DNA from: DASUPK01 sp963821705
GTDB taxonomy: Bacteria; Actinomycetota; Thermoleophilia; Solirubrobacterales; 70-9
NCBI GenBank assembly: GCA_963821705.1
Contig: CAWGEV010000007.1
Coordinates: forward strand, 1 to 64,000
DNA length: 64,000 nucleotides
Direction: 5' to 3'
The notes under the pieces were generated by a model. That model did not search any database, was not told the origin of the DNA, and was given only the letters and a program-made list of their open reading frames with translations. This document shows positions 26,576 through 34,768 of the stretch, in pieces (within the stretch, counting starts at the first letter, position 1; each line of letters begins with the position of its first letter). The position numbers and the translations under genes are program-made.

Positions 26576-27060
26576 CCGCGAATCCGCGCCGGCACCGCCT
26601 TGCATGGGAGGGGATCTAAAGACATACCGCCGGGTCACGACGCCGAGGTCACCGGCGACGAGCCGTGTGTCCAGGTCGACGGCGATGGGACGAACCGAAC
26701 CGGCCACACGGCTCCTTCGGCCGATTTGTCTTCCGACGTCACGGAGCGTTACAGGAACATGGTTGTGACGCCGCGAACGATGCGGCAGCACCGTGGAAAT
26801 GATCCTGGATCGCAAGTTCCGCCCCGCGGGTTGGGGAAGTGCTCCGGCAGGCCCTAAAGGGCGTTGAGAAGCAAGCAGCGCGCACGGCCGACTGACGGTG
26901 CTGAAAGCGCGGCGGTTGGCGCTTTATGCACCGTATAGCGGGCACAAAGCGCCGACTCCCCAGATTTGCGCGCGGGACGTTCCCACGGGGCGCCGCACCT
27001 GTGGCGTCTTTCGTGTGTTCCATTAGATGAGCGGGAACAAACACAGACGGAAGGTTCGAA
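26576..27060. other. 485-bp gene-free region with palindromic repeat A
   Basis: No open frame here has the local codon bias. The stretch holds copy A of the ~70-bp palindromic repeat (26897-26966). The last 40 bases lead into the secreted-protein gene, with GGAAGG about 7 nt before its ATG. The rest is unassigned; it may hold a long 5' leader for the secreted protein. Confidence 0.5.
26897..26966 (-). repeat. Palindromic repeat, copy A
   Basis: Reverse complement of the element also found at 41547 and 45258. Its inner arms are GTTGGCGCTTT and AAAGCGCCGAC around GCCCGCTATACGGTGC. Shared sequence with copy B runs about 65 bp with few mismatches and extends into GCGCTTTCAGCACC. It lies between two forward genes, outside the efp island. 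Confidence 0.8.
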
Positions 27061-27765
27061 ATGCGCAAGCGCAGTCTTATCATCGGTGCAGTGGCTGCGG
27101 TACTCGGCACGCTGAGTCTCTCGAGCGTCGCCTGGGCCGGTTCGCCCACATCGCAGACACTGCAGGCGACGCTTTCGCCGGCGAAGCAGAGCAAGAAGAC
27201 GTTCGGCGGCGTGTCCCTGCACAACATCATCGCGACGACGTACTCCAACTTCACGGGGTCGCAGTCGCCGAAGCAGACGGTGTTCACGGTCGACCCGAAC
27301 ATCAAGTTCACGAACGGGAACGTGCCCACCTGCCAGCTGAGCCAGATCCAGAACAAGCCGACCTCCCAGGCCCAGGCCGCCTGCCCCCAGAGCATCGTCG
27401 GGAGCGGGAGCGTCCAGGTCAACGGCGGCGCGCTCAAGGGCACCGTGACGATCTTCGGCGGCGGCCCCAACACGATGTATGTCCACACCGACATCAACAA
27501 CGGCTCGATCATCCTCGACATCATCGGGGCGCTCGGGGGCAGGAACCTGGTGTTCAGCAACATCCCCAACACGCCGGGCCTCGTCCTGACCAACTTCGAC
27601 ACCACCTTCCAGAAGCGCAAGGTGGGCAAGAAGAAGGGCGTGGCTACGTATTTCGTCTCGGCGCGCTGCAAGAGCAAGAAGTGGGTGAACTCTGAGTTCA
27701 CCAGCTTCTACAGCGGCGAGACGCTGTCGGCCAACTCGACGCAGAAGTGCAAGCAGAAGAAGTAG
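27061..27765 (+). CDS. Secreted protein of unknown function
   Basis: 234 residues with a clear Sec signal peptide (MRKRSLIIGAVAAVLGTLSLSSVAWA, cleavage after AWA). The mature protein is beta-rich and Ser/Thr/Asn-rich with four cysteines in two apparent pairs (TCQLSQ/AACPQS and ARCKSK/KCKQKK), consistent with disulfides outside the cell. The C-terminus is Lys-rich. An ATG with GGAAGG upstream gives an ordinary led transcript, unlike many neighbours. A strong terminator follows. Such proteins are common in Solirubrobacterales-like genomes, but I know no function. Confidence 0.7.
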   Translation: MRKRSLIIGAVAAVLGTLSLSSVAWAGSPTSQTLQATLSPAKQSKKTFGGVSLHNIIATTYSNFTGSQSPKQTVFTVDPNIKFTNGNVPTCQLSQIQNKPTSQAQAACPQSIVGSGSVQVNGGALKGTVTIFGGGPNTMYVHTDINNGSIILDIIGALGGRNLVFSNIPNTPGLVLTNFDTTFQKRKVGKKKGVATYFVSARCKSKKWVNSEFTSFYSGETLSANSTQKCKQKK

Positions 27766-27796
27766 CACGGACAGTTCGACAGCATCAGTAGCTCGG

Positions 27797-27822
27797 GAAC
27801 GCCCCTCTTCGGAGGGGCGTTC
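27797..27822 (+). terminator. Rho-independent terminator with UUCG loop
   Basis: GAACGCCCCTC-TTCG-GAGGGGCGTTC forms a perfect 11-bp stem with a TTCG loop, about 30 nt after the secreted-protein stop. It closely resembles the terminator at 26542. Confidence 0.85.
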
Positions 27823-27842
27823 TGCTGTCCGGCCGCCATCCG

Positions 27843-27848
27843 TAGCAT
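27843..27848 (+). promoter_or_regulatory. TAGCAT -10 box, leaderless response regulator
   Basis: TAGCAT ends 7 nt before the GTG at 27856, directly after the terminator. Confidence 0.5.
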
Positions 27849-27855
27849 CAGCGAT

Positions 27856-28569
27856 GTGAACGCCTCGCCCCAGCGCCCCACGATCCTGCTCGTCGAGGAC
27901 GAGCGGGCGATCACGGAGCCCCTCGCCGAGGCCCTCGAGCGCGAGGGCTTCATGCCGTCGCTGGCGGGCACCGCCGCGGAGGCGATGGAGAAGGCCCGTG
28001 GCCCGGCGCCGGATCTCGTCCTCCTGGACATCGGCCTACCCGACGGCTCCGGCCTCGACGTCTGCCGCGAGCTCCGGCGGGTGACGGAGGTGCCGATCAT
28101 CATGCTGACCGCTCGCGGCGCGGAGGCCGACCGGGTCGCCGGGCTCGAGCTCGGCGCCGACGACTACATCGTCAAGCCGTTCTCGGCCCGCGAGGTGATG
28201 GCCCGGGTGAGGGCCGTCCTGCGCCGGACGACGCCGGCTCAGGCCACTGGGGGCGGAGAGGAGATCCGGATCGGCGACCTCAGCCTCGACGCGGCGCGGC
28301 ACGAGGTCAAGCTCGACGGCGATTCCCTCGAGCTTTCGCGCAAGGAGTTCGAGCTGCTGCGGGTCCTCATGGAGGGCGCGGGATCGGTGATCACCCGCGA
28401 GGCCTTGATCGAGGACGTCTGGGACATGAACTGGTTCGGCTCGACGAAGACCCTCGACGTCCACATCAGCGGGCTGCGGCGAAAGCTGCGCGACGATCCG
28501 AAGACGCCCCGCTACATCCACACCGTCCGCGGCGTCGGCTTCAGGTTCTCGGGGGCCGACGAGGTCTAG
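27856..28569 (+). CDS. OmpR/PhoB-family response regulator
   Basis: 237 residues. The receiver domain has the acidic pair in LLVEDERA, the phosphorylated Asp in LVLLDIGLPDGSG, the conserved Thr in MLTARG and the Lys in DYIVKPFSARE. A C-terminal winged helix (RKEFELLRVLMEGAGSVITREALIEDVW...DVHISGLRRKL) binds DNA. The sensor kinase starts 3 nt after the stop, so the pair is cotranscribed. The stimulus and regulon are unknown. Confidence 0.93.
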   Translation: MNASPQRPTILLVEDERAITEPLAEALEREGFMPSLAGTAAEAMEKARGPAPDLVLLDIGLPDGSGLDVCRELRRVTEVPIIMLTARGAEADRVAGLELGADDYIVKPFSAREVMARVRAVLRRTTPAQATGGGEEIRIGDLSLDAARHEVKLDGDSLELSRKEFELLRVLMEGAGSVITREALIEDVWDMNWFGSTKTLDVHISGLRRKLRDDPKTPRYIHTVRGVGFRFSGADEV

Positions 28570-28572
28570 GCG

Positions 28573-29940
28573 ATGAGCCTGCGCGCCCGCCTGCTGGCGG
28601 CCTTCGCCTACACGCTGCTCGTCGTCATCGTGGCGCTGGAGGTTCCGCTCGGCTCCAACCTGAGCAAGCGGGTCAATTCCGAGGTTGAAGCCAGCTCCGC
28701 TGCCCAGGCCCAGATCGTTTCGGCGTCGGCGGTGGACCAGCTGGGCGACAGGAAGGGGCTCGAGCGGCTCACCCAGCAGGCGGCCGCCAGCCTGAACGGG
28801 CTCGTCTTCGTGATCGACGGTCAGGGGAGGCAGATCGCCAGCTCCCAGGGCGGCCTCGCGAACCCGCCCCAGCCGACCACCGACCCGGTAGCCCTCAAGG
28901 CGCTCGGCGGCGAGGTCGCGCAGGGCCGCCACCACGGGGGGCGCGACATACTTTCCACCGCCGTCCCGATCGTCCGCAACGGCCGGACGGTCGGTGCGCT
29001 CGAGATCGAGCAGAGCCTCAGCTCCGTGAACGACGAGGTCCGCCAGGACGTCTTCGCGCTGATCGGGATCGGCGCCCTGGCGCTCGTCCTGGGCCTCGGC
29101 GTCGCCTGGATCCTCGCCGGCTCCATCGCCCGCCCCCTGCGCTCGCTGGGGGAGGCGGCGCGGCGGCGCGCGAGCGGTGACAGCGAGGCGCGGGCACCGG
29201 AGCGGGGCTCGAGCGACCAGGTGCGGGTGGCGCGCGATTTCAACGAGATGGCGGACAGGCTCGAGGCGGTCCTCGAGTCCCAGCGCGCCTTCGTCGCGGA
29301 CGCGTCCCATCAGCTGCGGACTCCGCTGACGGGCCTTCGCCTCCGCCTGGAGGCCGCCGGAGTGAAGACGGACGATCCGGCGGTCAGCCGGGAGTTGGAC
29401 GCGGCCGAGTCGGAGACGCAGCGTCTCGGGCAGCTGGTCGAGGACCTGCTGGAGCTCGCCTCGAGCGAGCAGCCCGCCGAGGACGAGCGCACCGACCTCA
29501 CCCAGGCGGTTCGGGCGGCTGCCGAACGCTGGCGCGGGCCGGCCAGCGAGGGCCGGCATGACATCGCGCTCGACACGAACGGCGAGATCGTCGTGCGGGC
29601 CGGTTCGCGCGAGCTGGCGGCGATCCTGGACAACCTGGTCGAGAACGCGATCAAGTACTCGCCGCAGGGCTCACCCGTCACGATCGAATGCGAGGCGCAG
29701 AACGGAAACGCGAGCGTCGGGGTGGTCAGCGATTCCGGGCCCCTCGATGACGAGGTCGCCAGGCACGCCTTCGAGCGCTTCTACCGCGGCGGGGGCAGCG
29801 GCCGAGGCACGGGGCTCGGCCTGCCCATCGTGCAGGCCCTGGTCAGGCGGCGCGGCGGCCGCGCCCGCCTGGAGAGCGTGGGCGACTCGAAGGTGCGCGC
29901 CGAGGTCGTCCTCCCCACGGCGGACTTTGCCAACCCCTAA
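28573..29940 (+). CDS. HAMP-domain sensor histidine kinase
   Basis: 455 residues. A membrane helix (about 7-25), an extracytoplasmic sensor of about 125 residues and a second helix (about 157-180) are followed by a HAMP domain. The H box is VADASHQLRTPLTGLRLRLEA, the N box LDNLVENAIKYSPQGSP, and the G box GRGTGLGLPIVQALVRR. It should autophosphorylate on the H-box His and pass phosphate to the regulator encoded just upstream. The sensor domain is not one I recognise. Confidence 0.93.
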   Translation: MSLRARLLAAFAYTLLVVIVALEVPLGSNLSKRVNSEVEASSAAQAQIVSASAVDQLGDRKGLERLTQQAAASLNGLVFVIDGQGRQIASSQGGLANPPQPTTDPVALKALGGEVAQGRHHGGRDILSTAVPIVRNGRTVGALEIEQSLSSVNDEVRQDVFALIGIGALALVLGLGVAWILAGSIARPLRSLGEAARRRASGDSEARAPERGSSDQVRVARDFNEMADRLEAVLESQRAFVADASHQLRTPLTGLRLRLEAAGVKTDDPAVSRELDAAESETQRLGQLVEDLLELASSEQPAEDERTDLTQAVRAAAERWRGPASEGRHDIALDTNGEIVVRAGSRELAAILDNLVENAIKYSPQGSPVTIECEAQNGNASVGVVSDSGPLDDEVARHAFERFYRGGGSGRGTGLGLPIVQALVRRRGGRARLESVGDSKVRAEVVLPTADFANP

Positions 29941-29951
29941 CCCACCCGACC

Positions 29952-29957
29952 TACGCT
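29952..29957 (+). promoter_or_regulatory. TACGCT -10 box, leaderless start
   Basis: TACGCT ends 6 nt before the GTG at 29964. Confidence 0.45.
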
Positions 29958-29963
29958 GATTCC

Positions 29964-30443
29964 GTGACCAGCAGAGAGCGACTGCTGACCATCCTGCTCG
30001 GCATCACCGGCATCGTCGCCGCCGGGGCGATCGCCCTGGCGGCCAACGCGATCTCCGGCGACTCGATCGGCCTCTCGGCTCAGCCCGTGTCCCTCGCGGC
30101 GGACACGAAGGCGCCCAAGCCAGCCCCCGCGGCGAACGACACCCGTGGGGGTAACCACCGCCAGGCGTCCGGTCAGAGCTACAGCGCAACGGGCTCGGAC
30201 GCGTCCGGCTCCAGCTCGGGACCGAGCTCCTCGGGTGACGGCGGGTCCTCGGGCTCCTCCCACGGGGGCTCAGGGGAAGACAACCGCCACGGCGGCTCGG
30301 GCACCAGCGACAAGAGCGGGCCCTCGGGCGTCAGCGGCCCCGCGAGCGCGCCGACCGGCACCACCGACGGCGGTGGCGGCGGCCGCCACGACGGCTCCGA
30401 GGACCACACCAGCACCAGCGGCGGGGGCCCGGGCCCCGACTGA
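29964..30443 (+). CDS. Exported low-complexity Ser/Gly-rich protein
   Basis: 159 residues. A hydrophobic N-terminal segment (LLTILLGITGIVAAGAIALAANAI) acts as signal peptide or anchor. The remainder is low-complexity Ser/Gly/Asp/Thr with many SGSS, SHGG and GGGG runs, probably disordered outside the membrane. The GTG start is 6 nt after TACGCT. It follows the histidine kinase by 23 nt and may be linked to it, but the separate promoter box argues for independent control. Confidence 0.6.
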   Translation: MTSRERLLTILLGITGIVAAGAIALAANAISGDSIGLSAQPVSLAADTKAPKPAPAANDTRGGNHRQASGQSYSATGSDASGSSSGPSSSGDGGSSGSSHGGSGEDNRHGGSGTSDKSGPSGVSGPASAPTGTTDGGGGGRHDGSEDHTSTSGGGPGPD

Positions 30444-30511
30444 GGGCACGGCTTCGCCATATAACCGCTCGGGGGCTCCGCCCTCGCTCATAGTGCGGCG
30501 ACCGGTGGCTG

Positions 30512-31951
30512 CTAGGGGCCGTGGCCCCGGGGTGAGTGCCCCGCGAGGGCGGGGCGGTTCACGTGCGGCAGATGCACGCGCCCGCCGATCAGGAACGCCG
30601 CGATCAGGAAGCCGCCGACGGCAATGGCCGCGTCCATCGTGAAGGCCGTCTGGATGCCGTCGATGAAGCCGGCACCGCTGGTCGCGCGGTCGCTGGCGCC
30701 GATGAAGACGGTGGTCGTCAGACCGAGACCGACGGAGCCACCCGCGATCTGGAACATGTAGAGAATCGCTCCCGCGAGGCTGCGTCTCGCCTCGTCCACC
30801 GCGGTCACGCCGACCGTGGTCGCGGTCGGATAGAACAGCCCGATCCCGAGCCCGAGGATCGCCATCCCTGGAACGATCGCGCCGAAAGTCTGGTTGCCCA
30901 CGAGCAGCGCGACCAGCGCGGGCCCCACGGCGATGCAGGCGGAGCCGAGAATCAGGAGCGGCTTCGCGCCGAAGCGGTTGTAGAGGTTCCCGGCCACGAA
31001 GGAGACGGCGGCGAAGGTCGCCATCATCGGCAACATGCCGGCGCCGGCGCCGACCGCCGAGTAGCCGAGCACGTTGATCATGAACTGCGGCAGATAGAGC
31101 ATCGCCGCGAAGAAGACGGCGGACATCATCAGGATGGCCCCGCAGGTGTAGGCGAAGTCGCGGTTCCGGATGATGTCCGGCGGCACCAGAGCATGCTGCC
31201 CCGCATGGCGTTCCGCGAACACGAATCCGACCATCAGGATCACGAACAGGGCGAGCAGCCCGATGATCCGCGGATCGCCCCAACCCCAGTCGAGGACCTG
31301 GTCGAAGGCGAGGAGCAGGGAGACGAGGCCGACGGACACCGTGACGATCCCCAGGTAGTCCATCCGGGTGTCTTCGACCTCCGGCCGCGGCTGGTGGATC
31401 TCGCGCCAGGTGACGAAGATCGCGAAGGCGGAGACGGGCACGTTCAGGAAGAAGATCCAGCGCCAGCTGAGCAGGTCCGTCAGCGCGCCACCGATCAATG
31501 GGCCGGCAGCATTGCCGATCCCCGCGGCCCCGAGGATGAATCCTCCGGCGAGCCCGGCGCGCTCCTCCGGAAGGGCCGCGTAGGTCATGCCGAGGATCGC
31601 AGGCCACATCAGCGCGCCGCCGATCCCCATCAGGACCCGGGTGGTGATCAGCCACGCCTCGGACTGGGCGGCGCCGCCCAGGGCGGAGAACGCCGCGAAG
31701 ATCGCCGAGCCGACGAAGAACGCGCGGCGACGCCCGAACAGGTCCGCGAGCCGCCCGCCCGTGACGATCAGGACGCCGAAGGTCAGGGCGTAGGCGTTCA
31801 CGACCCATTGCGCCGTGGTCACGTCCGTGTGGAAGTCCTTCTCGATCTGGGGGATGGCGACGTTGATCGCCGAGAAGTCGTTGGCGATCACGAAGACCGC
31901 GATGCCCATCGCGCCCAGCGCCAGCCAGGTCCCTCTGTCGATCTGCTTCAT
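30512..31951 (-). CDS. MFS drug exporter, DHA2 family
   Basis: 479 residues with 14 predicted membrane segments. Motifs are FVIANDFSAINVAIPQIEKDF in TM1, GRLADLFGRRRAFFVGS in loop 2-3 and GPLIGGALTDLLSWRWIFFLNVPV (antiporter motif C). The ATG overlaps the stop of the upstream sulfotransferase fusion (ATGA), so the two are translationally coupled and may act on the same product, for example export of a sulfated molecule. That link is inference. It is a separate sequence from the MFS gene at 22.8 kb. Confidence 0.88.
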   Translation of the reverse strand: MKQIDRGTWLALGAMGIAVFVIANDFSAINVAIPQIEKDFHTDVTTAQWVVNAYALTFGVLIVTGGRLADLFGRRRAFFVGSAIFAAFSALGGAAQSEAWLITTRVLMGIGGALMWPAILGMTYAALPEERAGLAGGFILGAAGIGNAAGPLIGGALTDLLSWRWIFFLNVPVSAFAIFVTWREIHQPRPEVEDTRMDYLGIVTVSVGLVSLLLAFDQVLDWGWGDPRIIGLLALFVILMVGFVFAERHAGQHALVPPDIIRNRDFAYTCGAILMMSAVFFAAMLYLPQFMINVLGYSAVGAGAGMLPMMATFAAVSFVAGNLYNRFGAKPLLILGSACIAVGPALVALLVGNQTFGAIVPGMAILGLGIGLFYPTATTVGVTAVDEARRSLAGAILYMFQIAGGSVGLGLTTTVFIGASDRATSGAGFIDGIQTAFTMDAAIAVGGFLIAAFLIGGRVHLPHVNRPALAGHSPRGHGP

Positions 31952-33849
31952 CCGGCGGCCGGCTGCGCCTCGGGCAGCATGAAGGAGTTGGTCGCCGCGT
32001 CCGAGCCCTCCTCGGCGATCTCGGGAAAGCGGAGGCCGGTCAGGAGCTCGACGTCGAATACCTCCTGGACCAGCTCCTCGAAGCGGAGAAAGCCGACGAT
32101 CTGCCCGCTCACCGGGTTGACGGCCCAGACCCCGCAGAGCCGCTCGTCCAGCCGCTCCATCAGCGGCAGCCCTCCGAAGGTCGCCGTCTCCCGCACCTCA
32201 GAGAGGCCGACGAACGCGAGGTCCCCCGCGAAGAGGAGGCCACGGGTGAACCCGGGTAGCTCGGCGACCGTCTCGACGGTGCCGGTGTCGAGATCTGCGA
32301 CTGAGATGGTGCCCTTGCCCGACTCGAGCACCCACATGCGGCCGTCGTACCAGCGCGGCGAATGGGGCATCGAGAGGCCATTGAGCACGGTCTCTCCGGA
32401 TTCGACGTCGATCAGGATTCCCCCGCTCGCCTTGTTCTCTCGCCAGCCGCCCGCGACGTCGCTCTCGCCGAGGGCGGTGACGTAGCGCGGCTCGTCGTCG
32501 ATCACGCACAGGCCGTTCAGGTGACAGCGGTCCTCAGCCGTCAGCGCGGAGATGAAGGGCGGCTTCCAGCGCGGCACGAAGCTGTGCTGGGCGTCGAGGG
32601 TCGCGAGGCAGGAGAAGTTGGTGGCGACGATCCAGAGCTCTCCCTGCGCGAACTCGATCTCGTGGATCCGGATGTCCCCGGTGTAGTGCTTGTTGCGCGG
32701 CAGGAAGCAGGCGTCGTGCTTGCCCCTCGGCTCGATCTTCTCGGCGACGGCGGGGAAGTCGCGGTAGTCGAGCACCTCGGCGCGCGTGCCGATCGTGATT
32801 CGCCCCGGCGCGACCGCCAGCCCCATCGGCCTGGGGAAGTCGCGAAAGTGGGTGTTGAGCCGGCCGCCGTCGTAGCGGGCGCAGATCAGCTTGCCGGTCT
32901 GGTAGGTCGAAACCAGCAGGGAGCTGCCGAGCTGATTGAGGAACTCGGGGAAGCTCTGCGTGTAGACGCTCCGGAGGGGCGAGTCCGACGGCGCGGACCA
33001 CTTCGCGGTTCTCGGCGGATTGGTAGGGCGTGCGAGCAGCTCGCGCGAGCGCTCCGCGAGCGGCTCGGTCCCCGACAGGAGCTCGCGCAGCTCCTCCGGG
33101 ACCTCACCGGAGGTCTCCTGGCCGGACACGGCGAGCTGGTCGCGAAGCGAGCGAAGCGGCCTGGTCACGTCCTCGGACGCCTCGATGGCCACGAACTCGC
33201 AGACCCGCTCGAGCTCGCGCTGCGGATCGTTGAGCAGGGTCCCGAAGTCCGTGACGCACCAGCGCTCGGGAGGCAGCGCCTCCAGGTCGTCGAGCAGGGT
33301 GCCGGTCAGCCCCATCCATTGCTCGGTGACGATCTCCGGGAGCGGCTTGCCCGCCAGCTCCCGCCAACCCGGCACGAGCGGCAGGGACCACGCAGGGCCG
33401 GTCCAGCCCGGGAGCTGCGGATAGCTCACCCGCCGTCCCGACTCCCAGACCCGGAGCATCGCCGGGATGCTCTCCGACGGATCGCGGTGGATGTAAACGA
33501 ACTGGGCGTCAGGGGCAACCCCGGCCAGGAACGGAACCCGGAGCGCGTTGCGGGGCTGGCCGTCGACCCAGCGCAGGCCGGCGGCGTCGATTCCGGGGTG
33601 GTTCCCCGCGCTGTCGGTGAGGCCGCCCTTGAGCCGCCCGCGCAGCTCCTCGACCGGCCTGGGCTGGATATCGGCCGCGGTGAGGCGGTTGCTGTTCCAA
33701 TCGCGGTTCTCGGGCTCGAACTCGAAGATCCCGTCCAGGATCGCGGGGCCGACTGCGCTGAAGATCCCGGGAGCCCGGGCAAGCGAGCGGAACAGGGCTG
33801 TCCCTCCCGACCGAGGCGGCGACACGATGAAGACCGGACGCTCGATCAC
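31948..33849 (-). CDS. Fusion of sulfotransferase domain and TIGR03032/DUF4915 domain
   Basis: 633 residues from the GTG at 33849. Residues 1-270 are a PAPS-dependent sulfotransferase: the phosphosulfate loop is VFIVSPPRSGGTALFRSLA and the 3'-phosphate region FVYIHRDPSESIPAML. Residues 320-630 match the TIGR03032/DUF4915 family (FLNQLGSSLLVSTYQTGKLI, HLNGLCVIDDEPRYVTALGESD, MPHSPRWYDGRMWVLESGKG), a beta-propeller-like domain of unknown role. The longer ORF to 33966 lacks support. The start is 7 nt after TAAGAC. It is coupled to an MFS exporter. Confidence 0.85.
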   Translation of the reverse strand: MIERPVFIVSPPRSGGTALFRSLARAPGIFSAVGPAILDGIFEFEPENRDWNSNRLTAADIQPRPVEELRGRLKGGLTDSAGNHPGIDAAGLRWVDGQPRNALRVPFLAGVAPDAQFVYIHRDPSESIPAMLRVWESGRRVSYPQLPGWTGPAWSLPLVPGWRELAGKPLPEIVTEQWMGLTGTLLDDLEALPPERWCVTDFGTLLNDPQRELERVCEFVAIEASEDVTRPLRSLRDQLAVSGQETSGEVPEELRELLSGTEPLAERSRELLARPTNPPRTAKWSAPSDSPLRSVYTQSFPEFLNQLGSSLLVSTYQTGKLICARYDGGRLNTHFRDFPRPMGLAVAPGRITIGTRAEVLDYRDFPAVAEKIEPRGKHDACFLPRNKHYTGDIRIHEIEFAQGELWIVATNFSCLATLDAQHSFVPRWKPPFISALTAEDRCHLNGLCVIDDEPRYVTALGESDVAGGWRENKASGGILIDVESGETVLNGLSMPHSPRWYDGRMWVLESGKGTISVADLDTGTVETVAELPGFTRGLLFAGDLAFVGLSEVRETATFGGLPLMERLDERLCGVWAVNPVSGQIVGFLRFEELVQEVFDVELLTGLRFPEIAEEGSDAATNSFMLPEAQPAAG

Positions 33850-33946
33850 GGCCGCAGTCTTACACTGACAAGGGCGCGGTGGAAATGATCCAATCGGCCA
33901 GGCCAGGCGAAGGATCCTCGAAGCGACGGGACACCGCCCAGCACGG

Positions 33947-34723
33947 ATGACGAGCGAGGCCACCAAGCACCCGCTGACCGCGCCGCTGCCCTTCGCGGGG
34001 ATGGTCGTGTGCGTGATCGCGGGCTTTCTGGCCCTCGACCACTTCGCGACGGCCGATGAGCAGCTCCTGCTCGGAGCCGCGACCTGGGCGATCCTGATCG
34101 CCTCGATGGCCCCGCTCGGCCGGGAGGACCGCGCCCGCGCCCTGCTCGTCGTCGCGGTCGCGACCTGCGCGGAGATCCTCGGCTCGATCGTGATCGGCGC
34201 CTACACCTACCGGCTCGAGAACCTGCCGGCCTTCGTGCCCCCGGGACACGGCCTCGTCTACCTGGCCGGCCTCCGGATCAGCCAGTCCGCGCCGGTCCGC
34301 CGGCACACCCGCGCTTTCGTCCGCGGCGTGATCGCGATCGTCGCGGCCTGGGGCCTGGCCGGGCTGGTCCTCCTCGGCCACACCGACGCGCTCGGGGCCA
34401 TGACCGGGGCGCTCCTGATCTACGTGCTCGTCCGCGGCCGCGCCGCGACTCTCTACGCCGGCGTCTTCCTGATGGTCGCCTTCCTGGAGATCTACGGAAC
34501 CTCCATCGGCGCCTGGCACTGGGCGGCCACCACCCCCGATACACCGCTGCAGGCCGGCAACCCGCCGAGCGGGATCGCCTTCATCTACGTCCTCTTCGAC
34601 ATTTCGGCGATCGCACTAGCGGGCGCCAGGCCGCTGCGCTGGGGAGCGACAGCGAAGCTGTCGCGACTTGTGCGGGGCGGCCGCTTGCACCCGCGATCTG
34701 AAGGCGAAGCCGTCCCTAGCTGA
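33947..34723 (+). CDS. Conserved integral membrane protein
   Basis: 258 residues with about seven predicted membrane helices. Conserved-looking polar segments are FVPPGHGLVYLAGLRISQS, IYGTSIGAWHWAATTPDTPLQAGNPPSGIAFIYVLFD and LGSIVIGAYTYRLENLPAFV. The clustered Trp, His and Asp residues near membrane boundaries resemble small-molecule-processing membrane enzymes, but I cannot name the family. It is a single gene diverging from the sulfotransferase fusion and converging on dxs. Confidence 0.6.
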   Translation: MTSEATKHPLTAPLPFAGMVVCVIAGFLALDHFATADEQLLLGAATWAILIASMAPLGREDRARALLVVAVATCAEILGSIVIGAYTYRLENLPAFVPPGHGLVYLAGLRISQSAPVRRHTRAFVRGVIAIVAAWGLAGLVLLGHTDALGAMTGALLIYVLVRGRAATLYAGVFLMVAFLEIYGTSIGAWHWAATTPDTPLQAGNPPSGIAFIYVLFDISAIALAGARPLRWGATAKLSRLVRGGRLHPRSEGEAVPS

Positions 34724-34768
34724 TCCAGTCCGCGACCAAGGCGATCGCCAACTCCAAGCAGGTGGCCG

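Noticed and set aside
26600..26857. 85-codon frame in the 26.6-27.0 kb gap
   Set aside because: No gene-like third-position bias and no family features; left as non-coding.
26790..33893. Shared 13-mer GTGGAAATGATCC at about 26793 and 33880
   Set aside because: The match does not extend on either side and has no inverted or coding context, so chance or a trivial shared word is likely.
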